Shown here: piece by piece, positions 1-10,605 of the stretch
Numbering within the stretch: position 1 is the first letter of the stretch
Layout of the letters: every line of letters starts with the position of its first letter
DNA from: Notamacropus eugenii
Lineage: Eukaryota > Chordata > Mammalia > Diprotodontia > Macropodidae
Reading direction: 5' to 3'
Length of the DNA: 64,000 nucleotides
NCBI RefSeq assembly: GCF_028372415.1
Contig: NC_092875.1
Span: 148,455,856 to 148,519,855 of the forward strand
Notes under the pieces: model-generated
Databases searched by the model: none
What the model was told of the DNA's origin: nothing
The model's input: the letters and a program-made list of their open reading frames with translations, nothing else
Position numbers and translations under genes: made by a program

Positions 1-159
1 AGTGAAAATGTAAGCTTTAATTGTTTTGCATCTATTGCTTTACCTGGTTTCAACCCCTGGGAACAAGATGATCCCATTCCACTTGCCCTGGGTATCCATC
101 CTATTTCCCACCTCTTATCCCTGTACCTTTTTCTGTCTCTTTTTGTGTGTTGCCTTCCT

Positions 160-275
160 GAATTAGATTGTAAGTTCCTTGAGAGCAGGGACTGTCTTTT
201 TTATTAATTGTATCCCCCATGCTTAGCACAGTACCTAGAACATAGTAGGTGCTCAATAAATGTTTATTGGATTGA
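160..275 (+). mobile_element. L2 LINE 3' end fragment
   Basis: The stretch reads like the 3' terminus of L2: a 'gattgtaagttccttgagag' block, then 'cttagcacagtacctagaac', then 'ggtgctcaataaatgttta'. The AATAAA within it is part of the repeat, not evidence of a gene end. Following bases to about 420 (a 'gtgcttacattccagtggggg' type phrase) belong to another old mammalian repeat. Confidence 0.75.
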
Positions 276-479
276 ATACAAATACAAAAGGGAAATAGTA
301 GCTGCCTTCAAGGTGCTTACATTCCAGTGGGGGAGAAAATACGTACACAAATGCACACACACACAAAATGAATATGTGGTAGTTTTAGAAGAGCATTTCT
401 ATCAGTGGTAGGAGAATGGATGACAGCAGGATAGAGAAAAAGCATAGCAGAAAACATCGAGTAAAGATCCATGGAAGCA

Positions 480-3005
480 GAAATAGAAGCAATATTGACA
501 TTGATTTATACTACAGGCCACATGGACAGAAAGAGGAATGTGTCAGAAATAGGTAACAAGCCTAGTGCAGCTGCATGCTATGGCGGAGATAAGGGGCTTC
601 AGTTATGCAATTAATAATTTCTTTACTTGCCTTAATGATAACTTTGTCCTTCAAAAGGTGGAAAAACCAACAAAAGGGAAATTCTAATCTGGATCAGATG
701 CTCACAGACAAATAGGAAGTAGTTTCTTAGGAGGAAATGCAGACTGTGCAGGAGCCAGCTCCTAATGTGGCCTTGAATTTTTGGTGTGAACATTTATACC
801 TCAAAATTCAGCAAACAACAAACTGGATCTTAATTTACCACTTCAGTGGTTATGTAGACATAAGAAAATGATGGAGGAAATGTTAATAATAAACTTAAGA
901 ATGAGTACTGTTTTTTTTTCTTTTTTAGAGAGGTTATTGTTAAACATTTATTGGAAATGATGGAAATCTAGGGAGGGAATAATCATTTCATTTAATAATT
1001 TGTGATGAAGGAGAGAAAACTCAAAAATAATCAGATATCTGTCATCAATTTTAGGAAAGTAGATTTTAAGTGACTCAGAGAAAGAATAAAATTCTGTAGA
1101 AATCAGCTCAGGAGGGAAGGAAAACTCTCAAAAATAGTTCTGAAGACATGAAAAGAAAAAATTCTGTTGCAGAAGAAAAATAGAGTTGTCTAAAGAAACC
1201 AATGTGGATATATAGGGAAATCACCCAACAGCTTAAATACTTAAAAAGACACATACATAACACAGAGACAAAGGCAAGTGATAGAATGAATACAAAAGCA
1301 TAGTACAGTACCATAAGAAGCATATCCAAAATGCTCAAATTTAGAATGGGTTGAGACTGGAGAAAAGTTACAGATAACAACAACAAAAAAAAAAAGGTTG
1401 AAGTATATTAAATTATAGTGGAGAAAAGATGAAGATCAAAGAAGGGATAGTACTGCAACTCAGTTTGGATGGGACACTGATAAGCAATGGTGGAGAGAAG
1501 AATGAGCTCCTCAATGCTTATCTTGTTTCTATTTTCTCTGCCAAGATGAACGATCTTTGGATTGGAAAAGACAGAACAAAAATGACTAGGAGAGTGTCAA
1601 TAACCAGGATAACAAGGAAGACAGTAAGAGAGTACCTAGCTTTCCTCAATAGATTCAAGTCACTATGTACCTTAGGACTGAAAGACCTGGAAGACATGAT
1701 GAATGAGCTACTGTCAGGGGTCTTTGAAAAACATGGAGAAATGGGGAAAGTGCAAAAGAATTTTAAAAGAGGAGATGTCTTGATGATTGAAAACCAGAAC
1801 AGAATGGATTCTGCAAACTATAGACTTTTTCAAATTGATTCTCAGATCAACTCCCAGACACATCAAATGGACGTTTTGTGAAGATCTAGGAAAGGGAGAG
1901 TGATCACAGAGTCAGAATCACTTCATCTAGAAAAAAATTAGACCATACTGAGTTTATTTTCAGTTTGGACAGCGTTAGTAGATTGGTAGTTCAGGGGAAT
2001 ACTAGAGATATGGTTTATCTGTATTTTAGCAAAATTTTTGATAAAGTCTCTCATGCTCTTGTAGATGCTATTAGGTGGTACTCTAGATGGAACACTAGAC
2101 CTAGAGTCAAGAAGACCTGAGCTCAAATCCAGCCTCAGGTACTCACTAGTGGTGTGACTGAACAAATTACTTAACCTCTGTCTCAGTTTCCTCAACTTAA
2201 AATGGAAATAATAATAACACCTACCTCACAGGGTTGTTGTGAGAATCAAATGAGATGATAATTGTAAAAAGCTTTACACACTAAATGCTATATAAATGTT
2301 AGCTATTATTATTATTATTATATGAAATAATATATGTAAAAAGCAATTAGCACAACATTTGGCACACAATTGGTACTGTATAAATGCTTATTCCTTTTCC
2401 CCATCCCCTCTGTTTCTATAGAAAAATGGAGAGATGTAGGCTATATGCCCAGATCCAAAGAGTAGTCATTAATAGTTTGTTGCATGTAAAATTTGAAGGA
2501 GGAACCCAGTGGAGTACCACAGGGAGCTGGGCCTGGACCTCTTCTATTTATCATTTGGATAAAGACATGGATGGAATGCCTATTAATTATTTCTAGATGT
2601 CACAAAATCAGGACAGATGGTGAAAACTTTGAAAGATACTCAGGATCCAAAAAGATCTTAACAGACTTGAACAGGTTGGAATATGGGTTGAATCTTAAGA
2701 AGAAATTGAATAATGTCACATGTGGCTTCAGAAAACTTGCCTTCACAAGTACAAGATATGAGAGATGTAACTAAACACAGCACTTTATCTGAAAGGGAGT
2801 ATGTAAATTTTAGTGGAATAAAATATGGATATGCCAATGTGATATTCCAATCAAGACAACTAATGTAATCTCAGGCTGCATTAAGAGGGCAACAATGTTC
2901 AAGGACAGGAAGGTGATAGGACCACTGTACTTTGCCCTGATCAGGTCACATGTAGCCACATTTCAAGAAGAACCCTGATCATACGGATAGTTTCCAGAAG
3001 ATAAT
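480..3005 (+). mobile_element. Decayed L3/CR1-clade LINE, ORF2 remnants
   Basis: An old CR1-clade LINE (L3-like) in sense orientation. An open stretch at 1429-1881 encodes 150 residues resembling the linker and fingers of CR1 ORF2 (L-N-A-Y near the start, then VREYLAFLNRFKS and an NY-R-L block). Around 2007-2070 the frame reads YLYFSKIFDKVSH, the decayed counterpart of the YLDFSKAFDTVSH reverse-transcriptase block. After a SINE insertion, 2493-2774 gives GVPQGAGPGPLLFIIWIK, the GVPQG-x-LGPLLF block, and then DLNRLE. Frames are broken by stops and indels. The section at 480-900 and 1020-1400 also matches L3 wording (for example FKRWKNQQKGNSNLD), so it is probably one element with decayed 5' parts. 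No activity is possible. Confidence 0.75.
2085..2395 (+). mobile_element. MIR-type CORE-SINE inside the L3 copy
   Basis: A tRNA-derived SINE: 'agtcaagaagacctgagctc' region, B-box-like 'gctcaaatcc', 'ggtgtgactgaacaaattac', then CORE 'cctcacagggttgttgtgag' and a TTA-rich tail. It separates the YLYFSKIFDKVSH and GVPQG blocks of the surrounding L3 LINE, so it inserted later than the L3. Confidence 0.8.
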
Positions 3006-3009
3006 CAGT

Positions 3010-3215
3010 CATATGATCATAGATCTAGAACTGAAGAAGACCCCAGAGGCCTTCTGATCTAACTTCCTCATTTTACGAAGGAGGAAACTGAGGCATGGGG
3101 TGATTAAGTGATTTGCTCAAGGTCATGCAGGCAACAAGCATCAGAGGAAGGATTTGAACCCATATCCCCTGACTCTAGACAGAATCGATGCTCATTCCAC
3201 TGTGTCATTCTTCTT
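3010..3215 (-). mobile_element. MIR/THER-type SINE
   Basis: Reverse-strand MIR signature: 'ctcattttacgaaggaggaa', 'actgaggcatgg', 'ttgctcaaggtcatgcaggc', 'gaaggatttgaaccc'. Followed at about 3215-3345 by an L2-like plus-strand piece ('ggaagccttacctgattgtc'). Confidence 0.75.
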
Positions 3216-3349
3216 GTGCCTGGAATTCTTTTATCCATGCCCCCTTTGGGATTTTTGCCCATTTTTTAAAACTTAAGTGAAATTTTACATCCTACAGGAA
3301 GCCTTACCTGATTGTCTTCTATTGATAGTGAGCTTTCCCATTTGAGTAA

Positions 3350-3590
3350 CAAGAAGGTAGTATTCACATAGCACTTTAAAGCTTACAAAGCACTTTACAT
3401 ATAATTTTTATTTGATTTTTACAACAACCCTGTGAGAAAGATGCTATTATTATCTCCATTTGCAGATGAGGGAACTGACACTTGGCCTTGGTCATACAAC
3501 CAATAAGTGTTTAAGTTTGGGTTTGAGCTCAGGTCTCCCTAACTCCAGGGCTAGCACTTTAACTACTGGACCACCTAGCTGCCTCAATTT
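3350..3590 (-). mobile_element. MIR SINE
   Basis: Reads as reverse MIR from the CORE end ('gcactttacatataattttt', 'caacaaccctgtgagaaag') through 'tttgcagatgagggaactga' to the tRNA head 'ggaccacctagctgcct'. Near full length and moderately diverged. Confidence 0.85.
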
Positions 3591-3999
3591 CATGTCACAT
3601 CTTGTTTGTGCATGTTTTGTGCACTTATCATGTAATATTTTGCATTAAAGCTATTTGCCTCCATAGATGGGATCCCAGATGCCCAAAGAGCATTCCTGAA
3701 GGACATAAACTCAAAAAAAAAAAATTCTACGAAGCTGGAATACTTTGACTACAGTTTGGGTAAAAGACTGTGGGTATGTGAGGTCCAGCTTCAATAAATA
3801 TGGACATGGTCACTACCAGGAGGCTGGAAACTAGGTGATGAATTCTTTGATCCTGGGGACCAGTAGAAAATATAAAAATAAAGAATAATCCTCATTCCTG
3901 GGAAAAATGACAGAGAAAGGGGCTGAGAGGGCTAATGTTTTTAGATCATCTATAAACATTCATTTAAATGTCAATAGTCTTTTTTTATTATTGATTTCC

Positions 4000-4255
4000 A
4001 TTGTTTTCACATTCAATAATAGCATTTATATACCACTTACAGACACTATGTTAAGAGCTTTGCAAACACCATTTCTTTCATCCTCACAACAACCTTGGTA
4101 AGTAGAGGTTATTATTATCCCCATTTTACAGTTCAGGAAATTGAATCAAACAAGGCTTAAGTGACTTGCCCAGGGGTCTGAAACTAGATTTGAACTCAGG
4201 TTCTAACACCAGGTTGGGCACTCTGTCCACTAGGCCACTTAGTCACTCATTTCCA
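4000..4255 (-). mobile_element. MIR SINE
   Basis: Reverse MIR: 'tcctcacaacaaccttggta', 'ccccattttacagttcagga', 'ttaagtgacttgcccagggg', 'gatttgaactcaggttctaa', 'ctaggccacttagtcac'. Confidence 0.85.
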
Positions 4256-4619
4256 AATATATCCCTGCTCCCTCTCCTCTCCAATGTGCCATTTCTTTTA
4301 GTGAAGCATAAAAACACAAGGGGAAAAGGTGGCTCAACCAAACAAAACAACATATCACTAAGTCTGACAGCATGAGCAATATATCACATCTCAACTCTAA
4401 CAGAGCAGGATGGTGCATTTTCTCTTCTCCAGAGGTTGATGGTCTTAATTTGAGATTATTATTCAGCTGTAGAGTTGTAACAATACTGAAAGAACTCAAC
4501 CTCTTCAGCATTGGCATCTTTATTATAAATGAAACCAGAAAATGTAAGTAGTTGTTAATAATGATAGCCCACATATTCTATGAAGAAAAATAACTAAAAG
4601 ACTTAGGTTCAGGAAATAT

Positions 4620-4795
4620 TATTTCATAGATCCTTAGGATCAACGGTTAGAAGAAAGCTTGTAGAGAATCATCTAGGTCAACATTCTCATTTTACAGATG
4701 GGGAAACTGAGGCCTGGAAGAATTAAGCAACGACTCCTAAGGAGCAGAGCTAGGTATTAAATACATGTCTTCTAACTCCAAAGTCATACATTTTA
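4620..4795 (-). mobile_element. MIR/THER-type SINE fragment
   Basis: Contains 'attttacagatggggaaact' and 'gaggcctggaagaattaagc' with a truncated tRNA end. The interval 4800-5235 carries no recognisable gene or repeat. Confidence 0.7.
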
Positions 4796-5353
4796 TTGAT
4801 GATTGAGGAATTTAATTTAAGCATGAAGCAACTGCCATAAGAAGGCCAAATAGCCAGAACAGCTTTTTCCAGAAAATTCACTTATATTTGCAGCTGATGT
4901 GTTAGTTTTACCAAGTCCCAGAATGCTACAGGGTCACCTCAACAAGGTCCATGACCACTCAAGGAAAACCTAGTATACACACATTATAAAAAAAATTAGC
5001 GGATAAAGAATGCGTATTGCCCAGATTATAACATGCAGTTAGCTGAGCTACCCACTGAGTTAATTCATTATTATACATATCTGAGTATGTTGTACTGGAA
5101 TCCACACCAGAAGTATAACATAAGGTTCATTACTGATGGAAAGACATCACATCCCTTGCTTAAGGTCAACCTCACTCCCCTGAGCACCATGTTCCCAAAA
5201 GAATCTAGGAGAAAGAATGTGAACACATTTCAATACACGTAGAAATGATCCAGTCATTCAGCAAAGAAATTTGGAATTATCCTTGAAAAACCACTAAACT
5301 GTATGTACCTTTTGACCTAGCAATATTACTATAATGACGATATATACTCTCAG

Positions 5354-5368
5354 AAAAAATGAAGGACA
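5354..5368. repeat. Target-site duplication, left copy (DHPS retrocopy)
   Basis: The 15 bases 'aaaaaatgaaggaca' at 5354-5368 recur at 6801-6815 directly after the poly(A) tract, bounding the DHPS copy. The A-rich start fits the L1 endonuclease preference. The six leading A's of the right copy merge with the tail, so the unambiguous part is 'tgaaggaca'. Confidence 0.93.
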
Positions 5369-6800
5369 CTTCCTCGGCTAGCCGAGATCGCGCTGAGCCC
5401 CCGGGGAGCCGAGGACGGGCCGGGTGGCCTGACCCTGACTTCCAGCCTCCCCCAGAGGGCGCATGGAGGGCTCCCCGGAGGAGGAGGGAGGGGACAGGCC
5501 CGGGCCGCGACCGCCCCTGGCAGCTGTGGACGCCGTCCTCAGGCACAGCTCGACGCTGCCCGCGGAGGCCGGTCAGGTCCGGGGCTACGACTTCAACCGG
5601 GGCCTAGACTATGGCGCTCTCCTACAAGCCTCCGCCACCACCGGCTTCCAGGCCACCAGCTTTGGCCGCGCCGTGCAGCAGGTCAACGCCATGATTGAGA
5701 AGAAGCTGGAACCTCTTGGGGGAGAGGAGGAAGACCACACAGATCTGAACCCAAGCCGTCGGTCAGTGAGTGGCTGCACCATCTTCTTGGGCTACACGTC
5801 AAATCTCATCAGCTCTGGTGTCCGAGAGACCATTCGTTACCTGGTGCAACGCAGTATGGTGGATGTTCTGGTGACAACCGCAGGTGGGATAGAGAAGACC
5901 TGATCAAATGTCTGGCACCCACGTATCTGGGTGAATTTAGCTTTGAAGGGGAAGGACCTGAGACAAAATGGCATCAATAGGATTGGAAACCTGCTTGTCC
6001 CTAATAACAATTACTGCAAGTTTGAGGATTGGTTGATGCCGATTCTGGACCAGATGGTTTTGGAGCAAAATACAGAGGGGGTGAAATGGACACCATCGAA
6101 GATGATTGCAAGGTTAGGCAAAGAGATCAACAATCCGGAGTCTGTGTATTACTGGGCGCAGAAGAACAACATCCCAGTGCTAAGCCCAGCTCTGACAGAT
6201 GGGTCTCTTGGGGATATGATCTTCTTCCACTCATATAAGAACCCAGGGCTCATACTGGACATTGTGGAAGATCTACGACTCATCAATGCTCAGGCCATCT
6301 TTGCCAAGCACACAGGCATGATCATCCTCGGGGGAGGCCTGGTAAAACATCACATTGCCAATGCTAACCTCATGAGGAGTGGGGCCGATTATGCCGTCTA
6401 TATCAACACGGCCCAGGAATTTGATGGCTCAGTCTCTGGTGCGAAGCCGGATGAAGCTGTGTCCTGGGGCAAAATCCGAATGGATGCAAAGCCAGTTACG
6501 GTCTATGCTGATGCCTCTCTGGTCTTCCCTCTGCTTGTGGCAGAGACTTTTGCCCAGAAAGTCAGCACCTTCACTCCTGAAAAGAACAATGACTGAGCAG
6601 CTGGTTCCAACAAGGACCTGAAGCTGGGGGTTCTGACCCTTCCTATTTATTGTCTCCCAGTTACTCCCCAGACATCCCCAACTTTCATGGTGTCCTGGCC
6701 AAGTTCACCATACCTAGGCCTGAGATAAAAGTCTCTACATGGCAGGTAAAGGTACAGATCCCTAAAGTCAATAAACTCCATGCGTCCCGTCAAAAAAAAA
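5369..6800 (+). pseudogene. DHPS: Processed pseudogene of deoxyhypusine synthase
   Basis: Intronless copy of the mRNA for DHPS, the NAD-dependent cytosolic enzyme that transfers the aminobutyl group of spermidine to a lysine of eIF5A. It carries about 90 bases of GC-rich 5' UTR, an ATG at 5463 followed by [10 protein letters not shown], the full coding length (about 369 codons in the family), stop at 6594-6596, a 3' UTR with AATAAA at 6770-6775, and a poly(A) tail. The recognisable blocks [58 protein letters not shown] and [10 protein letters not shown] are present. The catalytic lysine (SWGKI, codon 6471-6473) is kept. It is disabled by a 1-base loss near 5893 and a 1-base gain in the T-run 5942-5944; the out-of-frame stretch between them holds a TGA at 5901-5903. 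Everything downstream is back in frame. The few defects and intact tail imply a young insertion made by L1 machinery. Confidence 0.96.
6770..6775 (+). terminator. AATAAA polyadenylation signal of the DHPS retrocopy
   Basis: AATAAA lies 16 bases before the A-tract that begins at 6792, the normal spacing for cleavage of the parental DHPS mRNA. Confidence 0.85.
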
Positions 6801-6815
6801 AAAAAATGAAGGACA
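6801..6815. repeat. Target-site duplication, right copy (DHPS retrocopy)
   Basis: Exact repeat of 5354-5368. Sequence on either side (5236-5353 and 6816-6989) is one L1 3' end that reads through when the insert is removed. Confidence 0.93.
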
Positions 6816-6989
6816 GAAAAGGACACACGTATAAAAAAATATTTATATCAGCTCTTTTTGTCATAACAAAGAACTGGAGAATAAGGGGATGATCATTAAT
6901 TAAAGAATACCAAATTGTGGCGTATGAATATAATGGAATACTATCTTGTCAAAAGGAATGATGAAAAGGTCAGTTTCAGAGAAATCTGC

Positions 6990-7605
6990 TGTAAGTTCTG
7001 GAATTCTACCTAGGGAACTCTGTACCTCCCTCCCAAAACAGTGGGACAAGTCTGATACCAAAAGAAGAGGCCAGGGAACTTCTGATTGATTTAAGGTAGT
7101 AGTTTAATCAATTGGGTAATTACATTGGGGCAGTATGATGGATCCCTGCCAAGAGGTTGACAGTCATCAGTCTAGGGTGGTAGCCAGACTACAGATTGAA
7201 TCCCCATGAAGATCACCCCAAAATCCTCATGGTAATTACAGAAATCAGACAAAGGGAAGGAGGAGTCATAAGGTGCTTCACTGCAACTTGGTGGATATTT
7301 TGGGTTTTCCTGCTTAGTTAATATTTTGGCTAATATTTTAGTTTATACTTATCATTGAATCCAGTTCCCAGGCCTTTACCCACTGCTATTGGGTAAATGC
7401 CTAGGCACTCAAGGTTGAATGCTAGTCACATACTGGCCACAGTATCTAAGTCACAACTCAGTATCTGAGTTATGATTTAGTATCTTAAGTTATGATTTTT
7501 TAACAGGTCACCATATCTGGGCTTCCACCTTTCACAGAGTTTAAGTTAATGGCTTTTCATTTCTTACTGTGTATTATTGACTTTTCCCCAGTCGTGATCC
7601 CCACA
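6990..7605. mobile_element. Probable solo LTR (616 bp) inside the L1 3' end
   Basis: This stretch interrupts the L1 3' end between 'cagagaaatctg' and 'gaaagtttatat'. It begins TGTAAGTTC and ends CCCCACA, so it has TG...CA ends. Flanks 'tctgc' and 'cctgg' are consistent with a decayed 5-bp duplication of 'tctgg'. No ORF and no clear AATAAA were seen, so LTR status and orientation are inferred from the ends and the clean interruption only. Confidence 0.55.
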
Positions 7606-7671
7606 CCTGGGAAAGTTTATATAAACTGATACAGAGTGAAGAGAGCAGAACCAGAACAATATTGTAATGAC

Positions 7672-7917
7672 TTTTGTTGGTTAGTCATGTCTGACTCTTC
7701 ATGACCCCATGTGGGGTTTCCTTGGCAAAGATTCTGAAGTGGTCAGCATTTCCTTCCTCAGTTCATTTGACAGGTAAGGAACTGAAGCAAACAGAGTTAT
7801 GTGACTTGCCCAGGGTTACACAACCAGTTAGTGTCTGAGGATGGATTTGAACTCAGGAAGATGTCTTCCTACTTCCCAGCCCAGTTCCCAATCCATTGTG
7901 CCACCTGACTGTTCATG
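7672..7917 (-). mobile_element. MAR1-type SINE with BovB/RTE tail
   Basis: Reverse orientation: RTE-type tail 'tagtcatgtctgactcttca', 'tgaccccatgtggggtttcc', then the CORE/tRNA part 'gtgacttgcccagggttaca', 'ggatttgaactcaggaag' and 'ccattgtgccacctgac'. Flanked by 'gtaatgac' (7664-7671) and 'gtaataac' (7918-7925), a near-perfect 8-bp duplication within the L1 3' UTR. Confidence 0.88.
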
Positions 7918-8214
7918 GTAATAACAACTTTGAAAGACATAATGACTCTGACATAATGACCAATCATAGTTCAGTTCTGCTATCCACCTTCTGACCAAGG
8001 GAGGATAGATTCAAAATACAGAATGATCCATACATTTTTGGACGTGGTGAACGTGGGAATATGTTTTGTTTGACAATGTATATTTTTTTGAAGGGTTTTG
8101 TTTTTCTGTTCGTTTTTTTCCAGTGAAAGGGTTGGAGACCATGGTAGCAAGAGAAAATCAACACTCATTAATTGAAAAAATATAAAAATTTTTAAAGAAA
8201 TACATGTATGATAT

Positions 8215-8400
8215 GGTAGGGAAACCATTGGATTTGGAGTCAATATACCTGAATTTTATTCTTGGCCTACAATTTATCACATGTGTGATCTTGGGCAAGT
8301 CATGACCTCATTGACCTCAGTTTACTCATTTGTAAAATGTAGGAGTTGGACTGTTTGGGCTCTAAGTTCCCTTCCAGCTTTTTGATTTATGATTCTATAA
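8215..8400 (+). mobile_element. MIR SINE
   Basis: Forward MIR: 'accattggatttggagtcaa', 'gatcttgggcaagtcatgac', 'cctcagtttactcatttgta'. Confidence 0.8.
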
Positions 8401-8404
8401 CCAT

Positions 8405-9060
8405 CTGACTACATTCAGACACATTGCAGGACCTGGCCTTATAGCTTCATCATTCCTCATATCTTCATGGTATATTCTGCATTGGAAAAGAAGAATGACA
8501 ATAGCTGGGTCACCATCTCCCTGACTCACCCTTTACACATATATTTTCTGCCTGAGCTCAGTATTCAATTCAGTTCTGCACTCTAAGACTGGCTTCCTGG
8601 GTCACAGGTACAGCCACTGAAAAACACATTCTCTCTTCCTCTCCTAACATGTTCAGTCAATCCTCCACCACTTATACCAAACCAATTCTCATTTACACAT
8701 CTCTTCTCTCTCTCCACACATTGACTCAAGTCCTTCTAACCACAAATGCCAGCTTTCAGTCCACACTCCTTCCTTTCTTCCCCACAGGCCAGCCAGCTTC
8801 TAACCACAAACAACCAACACCAGCCCTAAGGCTATTTCCTAATACCCTTAAATAGACCTGGGAAATCATAAGCAGCTGCAACCTCTGGGATACAGCTGGT
8901 CCCCCTTTCCCAGAATGCTCTGTGTCTGAAAGAAACTACAAGTATCATTTAGGATGAGAAGGGGATCTGCACTACGGAAACAAAACCTACAGCATAGTTT
9001 CACTGGGGTGTCAAAGCAAATACAGTTATTTGTATAAGTGTCACACTTTCATAATAGACC
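8405..9060. other. No recognised feature
   Basis: Pyrimidine-rich, with a 67-codon open frame at 8649-8855 of low-complexity composition. No coding, RNA or repeat signature that I can name. Confidence 0.5.
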
Positions 9061-9179
9061 ATAAACACCACAAAGGCAGAGAACTCTAAGTGCTGGTGTT
9101 TCCCTTAGCAACTAGCATTGTATATTGTTCCCAAGAGTGACTTTGTGTTTATTGGACAGAATTAAATAAAATACAACCT

Positions 9180-9770
9180 CAACTTAAACACCTCCAGGAC
9201 TGTGAGGAGCTCCTAACCTCTTGGAAAGCTCTAATGGGTTAGAAAGCCATTTCTTAAACTGAACAGAAATCTACTTCCCTACAACTTCCAAGCTATTTGG
9301 TCCCTGCTCTTTCTTCTGAGGCCAAACAGAGTCAGACTATTTCCTCTTTCCTGATCTTGCTCTGGAAATATTTGAAGTCAAGTATTCTCTCCCCTTACAA
9401 CATCTAGGTGGTGCAGTGGATACAGTGCTGGTCCTGGAGCCAGGAGGACTCATCTTCATCAGTTCAAATCTAGCATCAGACATATACTAGTTGTGTGACT
9501 TTGGGCAAGTCATTTCTCCCAGTTTGTCTCAGTTTTATCATCTGTAAAATGAGCTGGAGAAGGAAATAGCAAACTACTCCAGTGTCTTTTCCAAGAAAAC
9601 CTAAAATGGTGTCATGGAGAGTTAGACTGACATGATACAATTATCTCCCCCTAATTTTTACTTTCTTCAGACTAAATGTATAGTTTACATTTCATTCAAC
9701 TGATTTTCATATAATGTTTCAATTGTTTATCATACTGAACATCGTTTTTTCTGGAGAGGTTTTTGACTTT
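9180..9770 (-). mobile_element. Ancient CR1/L3-like repeat split by a SINE
   Basis: The wording 'ctccaggactgtgaggagct', 'gaggccaaacagagtcagac' and 'ctggaaatatttgaagtcaa' continues after the MAR1 copy with 'atctccccctaatttttact' and 'caactgattttcatataatg'. This order is characteristic of an old mammalian interspersed repeat; the exact family is uncertain. Confidence 0.5.
9397..9637 (+). mobile_element. MAR1-type SINE with BovB/RTE tail
   Basis: Forward: tRNA head 'catctaggtggtgcagtgga', 'gtgtgactttgggcaagtca', 'ttatcatctgtaaaatgagc', then the tail 'ctactccagtgtcttttcca' and 'aggaaatagcaaac'. 'Tacaac' and 'tacaat' flank it. Confidence 0.87.
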
Positions 9771-9829
9771 CAGTTTTTCTGCTAAAATGTGATGTTAGCT
9801 TGTTTTAGATTTCTGTGTATAGTTTGCTT

Positions 9830-9975
9830 GTCCATGTTTATTTGCATGTTATTTTTCCCTGTTAGAATGTACATTCCTCAAGGGTAGCTTAGACTGTCTT
9901 TACCTTTCATTGTATCCGTAGTGTTCATCCCAGTGCCTTGCACATAGTAAACACTGAATAAATGTTTATTGTCAG
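9830..9975 (+). mobile_element. L2 LINE 3' end
   Basis: 'gttagaatgtacattcctca', 'agtgccttgcacatagtaaa' and 'cactgaataaatgtttattg' are the terminal L2 blocks. Confidence 0.75.
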
Positions 9976-10009
9976 ATCTAGTAAGCAAATTCTCTTAGAA
10001 AAGAAGGAA

Positions 10010-10105
10010 ACAATTGTTTTAAGTCATGGTGAATTGTTCATTTACAAAATAATTTTAGGTGTGCTTTGATTTCTTTAGTTTGATTAATATAAATAATGTT
10101 CTTTA
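10010..10105 (+). repeat. Unclassified repeat, copy A
   Basis: 'atggtgaattgttcatttac' and 'ttctttagtttgattaatat' recur at 14787-14872 with scattered differences. The two copies flank the HAL1 pair. I cannot assign a family. Confidence 0.6.
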
Positions 10106-10592
10106 TTAAACATTTATTAAGTACTTACTATATGCTCCACACAGTGCTAATCCCTTCTAATGGAGGAAGAAAATACACAAAAGTGAGTTGAAAGGTGTTG
10201 AGGGAAATGGAGTGATGGATGGTACCTGGCAACTAGGCGTGGTTTTGAAGTCTAGAACAAATAACAAAAAGGGTTGGGAGAGGAATGAAAGCAGGTTAGC
10301 CTGGGCCACGCCACAAAACTGAGGCTCTAGGAGGAATTCACCAATGGGAAAAAGGGAGCTCACCTTTCTGTGGCAAGTTCTGTGCTGAGGAAAGTACCAG
10401 AATGAGCTAGCAGTAAGGGGATATGGTTTTATAGTAAAGAGAATGTCAGGAATAGGGCAGGCAGAAGAATGCTTTAAGCTCTTCGAGAGTTTGTGATAAG
10501 TCTGTGTGAGTTCAACTATTATATATAAATTGTACATCACTGGTACTTAGTAAATGATTACTGAATTGAATCTGTCTTCCTTTAAATCATTT

Positions 10593-10605
10593 AATAAAAT
10601 GTCTA
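10593..10605. repeat. Target-site duplication, left copy (HAL1 pair)
   Basis: 'aataaaatgtcta' here and 'aataaaacgtcta' at 14645-14657 differ at one base. They enclose both HAL1 copies, not copy 1 alone. Confidence 0.82.

Larger units (their letters stand above)
5236..8205 (+). mobile_element. L1 3'-end fragment, split by three later insertions
   Basis: Four blocks form one continuous marsupial L1 3' end: 5236-5368 ('gcaaagaaatttggaattat', 'ttgacctagcaatattacta'), 6816-6989 ('atcagctctttttgtcataa', 'caaagaactggagaataagg'), 7606-7671 ('gaaagtttatataaactgat') and 7918-8205 ('caactttgaaagacataatg' to 'ctcattaattgaaaaaatat'). The same order without gaps is seen in the other L1 ends of the window (about 21.1-21.6 kb and 42.9-43.5 kb). 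The gaps hold a DHPS retrocopy, an LTR-like element and a MAR1 SINE. No ORF2 reading frame of useful length remains. Confidence 0.85.

Noticed and set aside
160..275. AATAAA motifs here and at about 9958, 45384 and 57861 as gene ends
   Set aside because: All are internal parts of L2 3' ends.
5359..5607. 82-codon frame starting in the left target duplication of the DHPS copy
   Set aside because: Out of frame with the DHPS protein; starts in host DNA and is open only because the 5' UTR is GC-rich.
10157..10540. 127-codon minus-strand frame
   Set aside because: No domain and it overlaps old repeat sequence on the plus strand.
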